Origin: SYFT01 sp964471115
GTDB lineage: Bacteria > Acidobacteriota > Vicinamibacteria > Vicinamibacterales > SCN-69-37
Length of the DNA: 64,000 nt
Assembly (NCBI GenBank): GCA_964471115.1
Contig: CAYYFE010000019.1
Location: 1 to 64,000, forward strand
Direction of reading: 5' to 3'
The translations under genes were made by a program, and so were the position numbers. This document shows, piece after piece, positions 35,301 through 43,362 of this stretch (the first letter of the stretch is position 1; each line of letters begins with the position of its first letter). Under the pieces are notes generated by a model. That model did no database searches. It worked only from the letters and a program-made list of their open reading frames with translations, and was not told the origin of the DNA.

Positions 35301-38242
35301 TTGGCCACCAGCACGGTCTGCGTCTGCGTCTTGAGCGCACACCCATCCGACACGGGCGTCTTGTAGGTCTTGTGCACGACCAGCTGCGTCTTGATGCCGC
35401 CGGCCGACGCGGCCTGATTGGCCAGGAACAGATTCACGTTGAACGCCGACGTCGTGTTGCCGTCGTTGCGAATCGTCCACGTCACATCGGTAATCGACCC
35501 GTTCGAGATGTCGGGATTCGAGATGTCGGGATTCGAGATATCCGGGTTCGAGATGTCCGGGTTGGAAATGTCGGGGTTGGAGATATCCGGATTCGAGATA
35601 TCCGGATTCGCCAGCTGCACGTTGGAGATGTCGGGATTCGAGATATCCGGATTCGAGATATCGGGATTCGAAATATCCGGGTTGGAGATGTCGGGATTCG
35701 AAATGTCGGGGTTGTGGACCTCGGCATTCGAGATATCCGGGTTCGAGATATCCGGGTTCGAGATGTCGGGATTCGAGATATCCGGGTTCGAAATGTCCGG
35801 GTTGAGAATGACCTTCGTGGCCAACCCGCCGCTGACCGGCAGGAAGTCCTCGATGCGAATCTCCTCGACCCGCACACGCACCTGCTCCTTCGCGTTCGAC
35901 GAGGTCGCATACACGGTGCGCGTCACCATCGACCGCGGCGCCACCTTGACGTCCAGCGTGAGCAGCAGCGGCTTCGGTTCGAGCAGGCCCAGCTGATCGA
36001 ACGAGGCCTGCCCACCCACGGGCTGGTTCTCGATCGTGAACCTGAAGGCCTTGGCCTGATAGGTCACGTTCTGCGCGAACACGACGAACCCGCGCGGCGT
36101 CACCGGATCGAGCGGCTTCGTGTTGCCCGGCGACCCGGCCACCAACCCCATCGTCAGGCGCGCCGAATACACGTTCTGGTTGCGCATGCCCGTCTGGCCG
36201 GGCACACAGCCCGCGCTGCCGGGCGGCGTGTAGTTCTGCCAGTTGCCGTTGGCCGGCTTCTGGACGTCGCGGTTGTCGGTCCAGACCGTGTGGAAGACCG
36301 GCGCGCTGCTCGGCGCGGTGTTGTAGGTCCAGCGGCCATCGGCGCCCTGCACGAAGGCCGGCGCCGGCTGCACGTCGATGTAATCGCCCATGAACGGTAC
36401 CGTGCCCAGCTGGAACAGCGGCAGGTTCGGCGCGTTGAACTGGAGCTGCTGCACCTGCCGCGAACCGCGGAGGTTGCCGACGAGGTACTGCGACACCAGC
36501 GTCGACGCGCCAAACTGCGGGTCGTCGCCCTTGGCGGCCTGCACCGCGCGCACGTCGATCGTGTGCCGCTTGTTGGACGTGAAGACGGCGTCGAACTCGT
36601 CGACGTAGGTGCCAAAGACGCCCGAGATGTCCTGGCGGAGGTCGTAATAGACCAGCACCAGCCGGCCGCCGGCAAACGTCATCGACGGCATCATCTGGTG
36701 GCCCGGCAGGTCCTGGCCGGTCGGCCGCGAGTCCACGGCCTTGGGCGCGGTCCAGGGCCCGCCGTTCCTCGACGTGGCAATGACGATGCGCGCATCGCCC
36801 ACGGTGGGGTCGGGCCGCGCGCCGCCGTAGCCGCGTTCGGTCCACGCCAGGTACACGCGGCTTTCATCGTCAATCGCGATCGTCGGATAGGCGTTGGTGC
36901 GGAACCGCTCCTCGGTGGTGTTGGCGTCAAACGGCTTGATCGACACCAGTTCCTGGACCTCGCCCATCCGGTGGGACCGCTGCAACTTGGCCGACAACTG
37001 ATCGGGCCGGTGCTTGGTGGGGAACTTGTGCACCTGGCGCGGCTTGCGCCCCTTGCGCGTCACCGGATCGATCGTCGTGGTCATGACGGCGTCGGGTGAG
37101 GCGGCATCCATGCCGAACTGGCGCCACGCGACGTGCGTAACGCCGGTCGCCGGATCCACGGCAATCGTCGCGCCCTGATTCACCTTGTGCGCGGGATCGC
37201 TGATCTGCACCGGCCGGCTCCACGTCGCGCCGCAGTCGTCGGACCGGGAATACATGATGCGCGAGGTGACGTCTTTCTCCCCGGTCGCCAACGTCTTCGT
37301 GGTGATGGCGGCCCACGACACGTGGATCGCGCCGGCCAGCACGTCCTGCGTGACCGCCAGCTGCTTCGCCACGCCCGGCGTCGGCAGCGTGGTCGGGGTC
37401 CCCTTGCCGGTGCGGGTCTCCTTGATGGCCTTCGCGGCGGTGGAGACGGCGCGGCCGTCGGCGCCACGCGGACCGCGCTGCGCCTCGCGCGCGCGGGCCG
37501 CCTCGGTCAGCTGCGGCGCGGGCTGGACCGTGTTGATGCGGCACACCCGCGCGCCGGCGCGCGGCACGTCAACCGCCATCCACGGCTTGTCAAGGAACTC
37601 GGCGCCGGTCGACGAGGCGACGAGCGACGTGGCGACGTAGGCGATGGGATCGCCGTTTTCCTTGTTGTTGTTGTCCACGAACCGCGCGACGAAGATGGCG
37701 CTGGCGCCGCCTTCCCCACGGTTGAACGCGAGGCCGGCGTAATAAAAGAGACCGTTGGTCCCGGGACGCACCACCGGATCGGCCCCGGCCGTATAGCCGC
37801 GCAGCGGCGAGACCTGGCCCTCGGCCGAGGTGTCCTGCGGATATCCGGGCAGCAGGGTCGTCTGCCACCGCTCACCACCGTCAAACGACTTGAACACCCC
37901 CAGCCACGCATCCCCCGTCTCGCCATCGTCGAAGTTGCCGGGAATGTCGACGGTCCGGTAGTCGTTGGCGCCGGCCAGCAGGTGCAGCGGATTGCGCGTG
38001 GACGCGGCCACGGACGGCTCGTTCTGGCGCTGCAGATAGGGATCGCCGCCGGGCAGCGTCTGCCCTGCCACCATGTTCACATTGCGGCCCACGACCAGGT
38101 CCAACGACGGCGCCGGCGCCTGGGCGCGCGCACTGGGCCAGAAGGCGCCAAGGCTGAGGGCGCCGAGGATGGACAGACTGAAGAAGCGGAATCGATGGGC
38201 GGCCAATGAGGGGGAACCTGAGCGCAATGCGCGTCGGGACAT
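32240..38242 (-). CDS. Giant secreted beta-propeller / NPDIS-repeat / beta-helix protein
   Basis: This 2000-residue exported protein has a signal peptide (about 1-41, ending SARAQA). Residues about 50-600 look like a sialidase-type propeller, with repeated Asp-box-like segments such as SFDGGERW and SRSDDCGATW. Near residues 810-914 lies a block of 20 five-residue units, 18 of them exactly Asn-Pro-Asp-Ile-Ser. CARDB/Ig-like domains follow. A parallel beta-helix of about 250 residues begins near the motif DGGPGSLRAAIAAAN. The C-terminus has three repeated CPAG/CAAG...GxxGxxxD modules with paired Cys. The ATG at 38242 is preceded by AAGGA. I see no catalytic site; a surface adhesin or glycan-binding role is a guess. 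The last 64 bp overlap the kinase gene. Confidence 0.85.
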   Translation of the reverse strand: MSRRALRSGSPSLAAHRFRFFSLSILGALSLGAFWPSARAQAPAPSLDLVVGRNVNMVAGQTLPGGDPYLQRQNEPSVAASTRNPLHLLAGANDYRTVDIPGNFDDGETGDAWLGVFKSFDGGERWQTTLLPGYPQDTSAEGQVSPLRGYTAGADPVVRPGTNGLFYYAGLAFNRGEGGASAIFVARFVDNNNKENGDPIAYVATSLVASSTGAEFLDKPWMAVDVPRAGARVCRINTVQPAPQLTEAARAREAQRGPRGADGRAVSTAAKAIKETRTGKGTPTTLPTPGVAKQLAVTQDVLAGAIHVSWAAITTKTLATGEKDVTSRIMYSRSDDCGATWSRPVQISDPAHKVNQGATIAVDPATGVTHVAWRQFGMDAASPDAVMTTTIDPVTRKGRKPRQVHKFPTKHRPDQLSAKLQRSHRMGEVQELVSIKPFDANTTEERFRTNAYPTIAIDDESRVYLAWTERGYGGARPDPTVGDARIVIATSRNGGPWTAPKAVDSRPTGQDLPGHQMMPSMTFAGGRLVLVYYDLRQDISGVFGTYVDEFDAVFTSNKRHTIDVRAVQAAKGDDPQFGASTLVSQYLVGNLRGSRQVQQLQFNAPNLPLFQLGTVPFMGDYIDVQPAPAFVQGADGRWTYNTAPSSAPVFHTVWTDNRDVQKPANGNWQNYTPPGSAGCVPGQTGMRNQNVYSARLTMGLVAGSPGNTKPLDPVTPRGFVVFAQNVTYQAKAFRFTIENQPVGGQASFDQLGLLEPKPLLLTLDVKVAPRSMVTRTVYATSSNAKEQVRVRVEEIRIEDFLPVSGGLATKVILNPDISNPDISNPDISNPDISNPDISNAEVHNPDISNPDISNPDISNPDISNPDISNPDISNVQLANPDISNPDISNPDISNPDISNPDISNPDISNPDISNGSITDVTWTIRNDGNTTSAFNVNLFLANQAASAGGIKTQLVVHKTYKTPVSDGCALKTQTQTVLVANVLNPEFKAYGDDPAFDPANPDISNTTLWLEPGGEGKITLRIVDPDPTDNVELNPVEDVTPVVQAQPVNTPDLTQPTPVPPATPLPTDPPPPAQTMLAFVAQPANTLVNTVMPDITVSAFAGLTPAPGVQVTLAIAINPSGGNLVGTVTTLTDALGIATFSGLAVNEDGVNYRLSASASAAGALPVLSDPFTIGAVAPPPPPAGPWTASGSGLVTLVDSGTAGTPRMTYQHNGAPNFNGAWALTSTAASAGAVRLDWEWTGFHSYCAAAVQLQTFVNRGGLDVFVGPQLQFNDNCVGANNPSAGFAFAGATTVNVLVGDTYGFRFTGSHFDGTYELQGTFSAVVNGATSANPFVVTNASDGGPGSLRAAIAAANAAPDPNTITFAIPGAWVHTIAPATPLPIITTPVTIDGLSQPGAVSMAPMINIDGRFMQNLVSNNGDDLPGTNIGLAPGFEVAASDVTIRGLGINRFPGPGVFVLNGANNVRVEDNAIGAGRPGVMTWPSNNMGVWLNYGTNHVITRNVLSSSEGSGILLVGGSGTSITANRIGTSADGLTALPNLDNGITMYDGTTGTIISGNLISGNGTIGGFNGYGIDIQNSGGADVANTVITNNVIGPDANGGVLARGGAQGNSGGGIRVQRGPGTVIGGVGAGNTIVGNTGIGVTITGEPAGSVVVTFNSIFDNTGLGIDLASDGVTANDAGDADGGPNGRINFPVLANASNAGATTTVDMTADMDTANVVYLIQVFASPVCDTGGHGEGRQLVGSFDRSSNGSGDLAYTLTLDQSVPAGHVLTATATRATGGGTSEFSQCVTVPAPPAPLVPEGSAGGGGGTPFGPITCAAGSTGAGLRGHAGDDIDRTELWCREVVAGPGLGAESFAGGVGGFGGTNYADTLMCPAGSFMIGVHGRAGTVLWGGNVVDTLGVTCRNATTGIVSQTPTIGGASPSATPFAITCPAGQEVIAIGGGQGGLLDRISIYCGDRYPGMEPVAVLAASFEPPAPDDQRPSRPRAWSSRRSAVLTSR
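35501..35813 (-). repeat. NPDIS coding repeat, 20 x 15 bp
   Basis: In coding order the units are five NPDIS, one NAEVH, six NPDIS, one NVQLA and seven NPDIS. Synonymous differences (GAC/GAT, ATC/ATA, TCC/TCG, CCC/CCG) are scattered through the DNA while the peptide is unchanged. That pattern indicates selection on the protein rather than recent slippage. A lone extra NPDIS lies about 90 codons further on, near 35235. Confidence 0.95.
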
Positions 38243-38406
38243 GGGGTCCTTGTCTATGTGAGGTGACCGAGAGCGCACAAAGTATGCACGATTGCCCGTT
38301 AATCGTCCATAGAAGTCTTTGAGAATCAATAACTTACAAAAACGTCACAAGTCATCATCTGCTGTCCAGTCCTTGTACAGGGCTTGGACCGCTAAAATCG
38401 CAGGGC

Positions 38407-38910
38407 ATGGCTTCTCAACCGTCTTTTGACATCACCTCGAAGGTCGACCTGCAGGAGGTCGACAACGCCATCAATCAGGCGAAAAAGGAACTGGCGCAGC
38501 GGTACGACTTCAAGGGCTCGAAGTCGACCATCGAGCTCAAGGCGAAGGAGAACCTGATCGAGTTGGTCGCCGATGACAGCTTCAAGATGGAGGCCGTCTG
38601 GGAAATCGTGCAGACGCGGCTGCATCGGCGGGGCGTGCCGATTCGCAACCTCAAGCCGGGCGAGATCGAGACCATCGGCGGCGGCATGGTGAAGCGGAAG
38701 GTCGAGTTGCAGCAGGGGATCTCCTCGGACGCGGCCCGGGACATCATCAAGTTCGTCAAGGACCAGAAGCTGAAGAAGGTCCAGGTCACCATTCAGGGCG
38801 ATCAGCTGCGGGTGGCCTCGGGGTCAAAAGACGAGCTGCAGAACGCCATCCGGCTGCTGCGGGGCGAGGACTTCGGGGTCGAGCTGCAGTTCGGCAACTT
38901 CAGGGACTAA
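38407..38910 (+). CDS. yajQ: YajQ family nucleotide-binding protein
   Basis: This 167-residue protein is full length for the UPF0234/YajQ family of two ferredoxin-like domains. It begins with the signature PSFDITSKVDLQEVDNA and contains QRYDFKGSKSTIEL and the typical ending LQFGNFRD. Members bind nucleotides, tRNA and, in Xanthomonas and Pseudomonas, cyclic di-GMP. The ATG at 38407 is close behind a TAAAAT box, so the leader may be very short. It is divergent from the NPDIS gene across a 164-bp gap that is AT-richer than average and probably holds both promoters. The yraN gene follows in the same direction after 29 bp. Confidence 0.95.
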   Translation: MASQPSFDITSKVDLQEVDNAINQAKKELAQRYDFKGSKSTIELKAKENLIELVADDSFKMEAVWEIVQTRLHRRGVPIRNLKPGEIETIGGGMVKRKVELQQGISSDAARDIIKFVKDQKLKKVQVTIQGDQLRVASGSKDELQNAIRLLRGEDFGVELQFGNFRD

Positions 38911-38939
38911 GCTGGCATCGTCTTTGCTCTGACTCTGGC

Positions 38940-39329
38940 ATGCGACTGCTGGAGTTTCCCACGGCAGGGCGGCCGGACACCGGAAAGCTGGGAGAAGACC
39001 TCGCGACGGTGGAGTTGTGGCATCGCGGGTATGCCATTCTTGCGCGTCGATATCGCACCCGGTATGGCGAAATTGACATCATCGCGCAGGACGGCTCGAC
39101 GATTGTGTTCGTCGAGGTGAAAGTGCGACGCACCGACCGGTACGGGACAGCCGCCGAAACCGTCACCCCGTGGAAACAGCGCCGGCTCGCCGCGATGGCG
39201 GCCGACTATCTGGCCTGGTCAGATCGGCTCGACGCGCCGTGCCGCTTCGACGTGGTGGCCATCGACGGCATCGGCACTGAACGCGTGACGATTCAGCACA
39301 TCGAAAGCGCGTTCTGCGTCGACGCCTGA
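38940..39329 (+). CDS. yraN: YraN/UPF0102 family endonuclease-like protein
   Basis: This 129-residue protein has the restriction-endonuclease-like core of the UPF0102 family. GKLGEDLA is followed by RRYRTRYGEIDIIAQDG and IVFVEVKVRR, which supply the E-x(n)-D-x(n)-E-x-K metal site. The family is often found near ribosomal or DNA-processing genes and is thought to be a Holliday-junction or structure-specific nuclease; its substrate in the cell is not settled. The length and motif order are typical. The gene ends convergently with the aminotransferase gene across 21 bp without a visible terminator. Confidence 0.9.
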   Translation: MRLLEFPTAGRPDTGKLGEDLATVELWHRGYAILARRYRTRYGEIDIIAQDGSTIVFVEVKVRRTDRYGTAAETVTPWKQRRLAAMAADYLAWSDRLDAPCRFDVVAIDGIGTERVTIQHIESAFCVDA

Positions 39330-39350
39330 CTCAATCCCAAATCCTCAATC

Positions 39351-40673
39351 TCAGAGCGTCCCGAGCGCCTCTTCGAACACCTCGAGGACGCCGTCGATCT
39401 GCCCCTTGGTGATGACCAGCGGCGGCGAGAACCGCAGCGCATTGCGGCCGGCACCCAGAATGAGGACGCCCCGCTTGAACATCTCCTGCACGATGCGGTC
39501 GCGCTCGGTCGTGGCGCGTTCCTTGGTCTGCCGATCGCGCACCAGTTCCACCCCCACCATCAGGCCTTTGCCGCGCACGTCGCCGATGATCGAGTACCGC
39601 TCCTGCAGGCCGCGGAGCCGGTCGAGCAGGTACCCGCCGACCTCCTCGGCATTGCGCAGCAGCGAGTCCTTCAGCACCTTGATGGTGGCCAGCGAGGCCG
39701 CACAGCTGACGGGGTTGCCGCCGAAGGTCGAGGCGTGCGCGCCCGGGGGCCAGCTCATCACGTCGGCCCGCGCCGCAGTCACGCTGAGCGGCAGCCCCGA
39801 AGCAATACCTTTGGCGACGGTGACGATGTCGGCCTTGAGGTTGAAGTGCTCGGACGCAAACATGCGGCCGGTGCGGCCCATGCCCGACTGCACTTCGTCG
39901 ACGATCAGCATCATGCCGTGCCGGGCCGTCAGTTCCCGCAGGCGCTGGTGGAACTGGGGCGCGGGCACCACATACCCGCCTTCGCCCTGGATGGGTTCCA
40001 CGAGCACACCGGCCACTTCATCCGGCGACACGAGGTGGACGAGGATCTGGTCTTCGACAAACCCGAGGCATTCGGCCTGGCAGCTCTCGGGACGCAGGCC
40101 CACCGGGCACCGGTAGCAGTTGGCGTACGGCGCGTGGAACATGCCCGGCATCATCGGGCCGAAGCCCTTGCGCTGCACGTACTTGCTCGAGGTGGCCGCC
40201 AGCGAGCCCAGCGTGCGCCCGTGGAAGGACCCGAGAAAGGCGATGACGTTGACGCGTTTGGTGTGGTACCGCGCCAGCTTCAACGCGGCTTCGTTGGCTT
40301 CGGTCCCCGAGTTGCCGAAAAATGACCGCACTTCCCCGTCGATGGGCACCAGGCGGCCCATCTCTTCGGCCAGCTGGACCTGCGGTTCGTAGTAGAAGTC
40401 GGTGCCCGACATGTGGAGGTACTTGCGCGCCTGGTCGACCACGGCGTTGACCACGTCCGGGTGCCCGTACCCCGTGCTGTTGACGGCAATGCCGGCCGCG
40501 CAGTCGAGGAACACGTTGCCGTCGACGTCCTCCACGACGGCGCCCTCCCCTTTGGCCATCACAAACGGGTAATCGCGGGTGTAGGAGGTCGAGACGCGGC
40601 GTCCGTCACGAGCGATGAGATCGGCGGCCTTGGGGCCGGGCAGCGGAGTCTTCAGGACGGGGCGAGTAATCAT
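39351..40673 (-). CDS. Class III PLP-dependent aminotransferase (GabT/ArgD-like)
   Basis: This 440-residue aminotransferase belongs to the 4-aminobutyrate/acetylornithine group. Visible motifs are FFGNSGTEANEAALKLAR, SFHGRTLGS, GEGGYVVP, VDEVQSGMGRTG and the PLP lysine in VAKGIASGLP. A four-Cys insertion, CYRCPVGLRPESCQAEC (about residues 178-194), occurs in a subset of the family and could bind a metal. The ATG at 40673 lies 4 bp after the cysS stop on the same strand. The substrate could be GABA, ornithine or a longer omega-amino acid; no neighbouring catabolic gene decides this. Confidence 0.9.
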   Translation of the reverse strand: MITRPVLKTPLPGPKAADLIARDGRRVSTSYTRDYPFVMAKGEGAVVEDVDGNVFLDCAAGIAVNSTGYGHPDVVNAVVDQARKYLHMSGTDFYYEPQVQLAEEMGRLVPIDGEVRSFFGNSGTEANEAALKLARYHTKRVNVIAFLGSFHGRTLGSLAATSSKYVQRKGFGPMMPGMFHAPYANCYRCPVGLRPESCQAECLGFVEDQILVHLVSPDEVAGVLVEPIQGEGGYVVPAPQFHQRLRELTARHGMMLIVDEVQSGMGRTGRMFASEHFNLKADIVTVAKGIASGLPLSVTAARADVMSWPPGAHASTFGGNPVSCAASLATIKVLKDSLLRNAEEVGGYLLDRLRGLQERYSIIGDVRGKGLMVGVELVRDRQTKERATTERDRIVQEMFKRGVLILGAGRNALRFSPPLVITKGQIDGVLEVFEEALGTL

Positions 40674-40677
40674 GGCG

Positions 40678-42090
40678 TCACTTTCGCTTCCACCGGGTGC
40701 CGGTGGCGGAGTCTTCCAGGATGATGCCGCGCGCCTCGAGGTCCTTGCGGATCTCGTCGGCGCGGGCGAACCGGCGCTGCACACGCGCCGTGCGGCGTTC
40801 TTCAATCAGCGCCAGGATCTCGGCTTCCGGAATCGGCGGCGCGGCGTCTTCGGCGCGCCGCAGGCCGATGACGCCCAGCACGCGGTCGAACTCGTCGAAC
40901 GCCTCGCGCACGGCGGCCGCATCGGCCTCGCCGACGCCGCCGGCGTCGAGCGCCGCGTGCAGTTCCCGCACCAGTTCGAACACGACGCCCAGGGCGCCGG
41001 GCACGTTCAGATCGGAGCGGATGTGCGCGCGGAAGGCCTCACGCGCGCGGTCAATGCGCGCCTGCACGTCCGGATGGGCCTGGCCGCCGCGGACGCCGTC
41101 CACCCGCGCCAGAAAGTCGGTCAGCCGCGTCAGCGCGGCATCGGCCTGCGCCAGGATGTCGAAGCTGAACGTCAGCTGCTTGCGGTAATGCACCGACATC
41201 AGCAGATACCGCAGCGCCGACGGCCGGAACCCGCGATCGACGATGTCCTGCAACGTGTAGACGTTGCCGAGGGACTTCGACATCTTCTCGTGTTCGAGAT
41301 TCAGGAACTCGACGTGCACCCAGAACCGCGCGAACTGCCGGCCCGTGGCGCACTCGGCCTGGGCAATCTCGTTTTCGTGGTGCGGGAAGATCAGGTCGAT
41401 GCCGCCGCCATGGATGTCGATGGGCCCCTCACCCAGCAGCCGCAGCGCCATGGCCGAGCACTCGATGTGCCAGCCGGGGCGGCCCGGGCCGCAACCGTAG
41501 TCCCAGGTCGGTTCGCCCGGCTTGGTGGCCTTCCACAACACGAAATCGCGCGCGTCGTGTTTCGTGTAGGTGTCGGCGTCCACGCGCGCGCCGGCCTGGA
41601 TCCCTTCGTGGTCCAGGCGCGCCAGCTTGCCGTAGTCGGGCATGGTCGCGATGCGGAAGTACGTGGACCCGTCCGACGCGTAGGTATGGCCCCGGTCGGC
41701 CAGCGCCTGGATCATGTCGACCATCGCGCGCAGGTTCGCCTCGTCGGTGGCGCGGGGGTTTTCCTCCACCGGCTCCAGACCCAGCGCCGCGCAATCATCG
41801 CGGAACGCCTGAATGTAGCGATCGGTGTACTCCCGCAGCGACACCCCCGCCGCGGTCGACGCATTGATGGTCTTGTCATCCACGTCGGTGAAGTTGACGA
41901 CGTGGCGCATCGTGTAGCCCTCCTGGTGCCGGAGGGCGCGGCGCAGGACGTCGAGGGCGACAAACGTGCGGAAGTTGCCGATGTGCCCGCGCGCGTAGAC
42001 CGTGAGGCCGCACGTGTACATGCGGACGGTCTTGCCGTCAGCGGGAACGAAGGTTTCTTCGGTACGACTCAGTGTGTTGTACAGACGCAT
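40678..42090 (-). CDS. cysS: Cysteinyl-tRNA synthetase
   Basis: This 470-residue class I synthetase charges tRNA-Cys. Zinc-site Cys appear in MYTCGLTVY and the ATP motif HIGN follows (ARGHIGNFRTF). WHIECSAMA is present and KMSKS is intact in HEKMSKSLGN. The C-terminal DALR helices are shorter than in E. coli but within the family range. It lies in a leftward group ribF - small ORF - cysS - aminotransferase with short gaps. Confidence 0.97.
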   Translation of the reverse strand: MRLYNTLSRTEETFVPADGKTVRMYTCGLTVYARGHIGNFRTFVALDVLRRALRHQEGYTMRHVVNFTDVDDKTINASTAAGVSLREYTDRYIQAFRDDCAALGLEPVEENPRATDEANLRAMVDMIQALADRGHTYASDGSTYFRIATMPDYGKLARLDHEGIQAGARVDADTYTKHDARDFVLWKATKPGEPTWDYGCGPGRPGWHIECSAMALRLLGEGPIDIHGGGIDLIFPHHENEIAQAECATGRQFARFWVHVEFLNLEHEKMSKSLGNVYTLQDIVDRGFRPSALRYLLMSVHYRKQLTFSFDILAQADAALTRLTDFLARVDGVRGGQAHPDVQARIDRAREAFRAHIRSDLNVPGALGVVFELVRELHAALDAGGVGEADAAAVREAFDEFDRVLGVIGLRRAEDAAPPIPEAEILALIEERRTARVQRRFARADEIRKDLEARGIILEDSATGTRWKRK

Positions 42091-42126
42091 GGGTGATCTC
42101 GGCGCGGCACGCCGGCGGCACGACCG

Positions 42127-42414
42127 TCAGGCCGAGCCGTTGGCGGGCATCGGATGCGTCACCACCGACGTCCGGCCGCCGCAGCGTACGGTGACTTCAA
42201 GCTGTCCATTCGGCGCGGCGAAATTCAGGGCCATCTGGTCGGTCGCCCCCGCGCCCGAGGCCAGCGCGTCAATGGCGCGCGCGACGGCGGCAACCACGGA
42301 CGGAGCCTCGGTTTCGCGGCCGCCGATGGCGGTGTAGTACTTGCCGGCCAGTTCGGGACCCACCTCCCGGAACTGGGCAGCAACAGGAACCAGCAGGCTC
42401 ACCGGATCGGCCAT
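42127..42414 (-). CDS. Small conserved-looking hypothetical protein
   Basis: This 95-residue acidic-to-neutral protein is of unknown function. It is a predicted helix-helix-beta protein: an N-terminal helix around SLLVPVAAQFREVGPELAGKYY, an Ala-rich second helix, and two beta strands with one Cys in VTVRCGGRTSVV. It starts 15 bp after the ribF stop and ends 36 bp before cysS, on the same strand, so it is probably translated as part of that group. No motif allows a functional guess. Confidence 0.6.
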   Translation of the reverse strand: MADPVSLLVPVAAQFREVGPELAGKYYTAIGGRETEAPSVVAAVARAIDALASGAGATDQMALNFAAPNGQLEVTVRCGGRTSVVTHPMPANGSA

Positions 42415-42429
42415 TCGGATGATTGTAAG

Positions 42430-43362
42430 TCACACGCCGGTCGCGGCGTGAATCGCCCGGGCCTGGCGGCAGTCCTCATGCATCTGCGCGACCAGCGCCT
42501 CCAGCGAGTCGAAGCGCGCTTCGGCCCGCAGCCACCGCACAAACGCCACGCGCATCCGGCGCCCGTAGAGGTCCTCGTGGTGGTCGAGCAGGAACGTTTC
42601 GACCATCACCCGGCCGTCCCCGATCGTGGGCCGGACGCCCACGCTGGTGACCGCGGGGTGGAACACCCCGTCGATGATGGCCACGGTGGCGTAAATCCCG
42701 TAGGCCGGCAGCAGTTCGTTGGCGGTCTCGAGGTTCGCGGTGGGAAACCCCAGCTGGCGGCCGCGGCCGTCGCCGTGGACGACCGTCCCGTCGAGGGCGT
42801 ACGGCCGGCCCAGCAGCGCGCCGGCTTCGTCGACGCGCCCCTCCCCCACCAGGTGCCGCACCCGCGTGCTGGACACGACGAAGTCCTTGAACCGCACGGG
42901 TTCAATCTTCTCGGCGCGGAACCCGCGATCCTGGCCCAGCGCCTTGAGCAGGGTGTACGTGCCCATGCGGTCGCGGCCGAACAGGAAATTGGCGCCCACC
43001 CAGACCTCGCTCACTTTGAGCCAGTCGACCAGCACGGTGTCCACAAACGCCTCGGGTTCCCAGCGCGCCATGTCGGCCGTGAACTCGACCAGCGCCACGC
43101 CGCCGATGCCGGCGCGCGCGAACGCCTCCAGTTTCTGCTCCGTGGTCATCAGCAGCGGCGGCGCCTTGTCGGGCCTCACCACCTTGGGCGGATGGGGATC
43201 GAAGGTGACCACCACCGGCGTGCCGCCGCGATCGGCGGCCTGGCGGCACACCCGCTCGAGGATCTTCTGATGACCGCGATGGACGCCGTCGAAGTTGCCG
43301 AGCGCGGCGACCGGCTGGGGCCATCGCGGTCGCTGGTCGGCGGGAAAACGGGCTACGAACAT
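42430..43362 (-). CDS. ribF: Bifunctional riboflavin kinase / FAD synthetase
   Basis: This 310-residue enzyme makes FMN and then FAD. The N-terminal nucleotidyltransferase half has ALGNFDGVHRGHQ with the HxGH motif and the loop STRVRHLVGEG. The C-terminal kinase half has GTVVHGDGRGRQLGFPTANL, where the PTAN motif binds metal-ATP. The length is standard. The first 10 bp overlap the end of the MBL hydrolase gene on the same strand, so the two are probably translated together. Confidence 0.96.
   Translation of the reverse strand: MFVARFPADQRPRWPQPVAALGNFDGVHRGHQKILERVCRQAADRGGTPVVVTFDPHPPKVVRPDKAPPLLMTTEQKLEAFARAGIGGVALVEFTADMARWEPEAFVDTVLVDWLKVSEVWVGANFLFGRDRMGTYTLLKALGQDRGFRAEKIEPVRFKDFVVSSTRVRHLVGEGRVDEAGALLGRPYALDGTVVHGDGRGRQLGFPTANLETANELLPAYGIYATVAIIDGVFHPAVTSVGVRPTIGDGRVMVETFLLDHHEDLYGRRMRVAFVRWLRAEARFDSLEALVAQMHEDCRQARAIHAATGV

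Noticed and set aside
35501..35813. Regular direct repeats that could be taken for a CRISPR array
   Set aside because: Units are 15 bp, contiguous, in phase with codons and without spacers; no cas gene is present.
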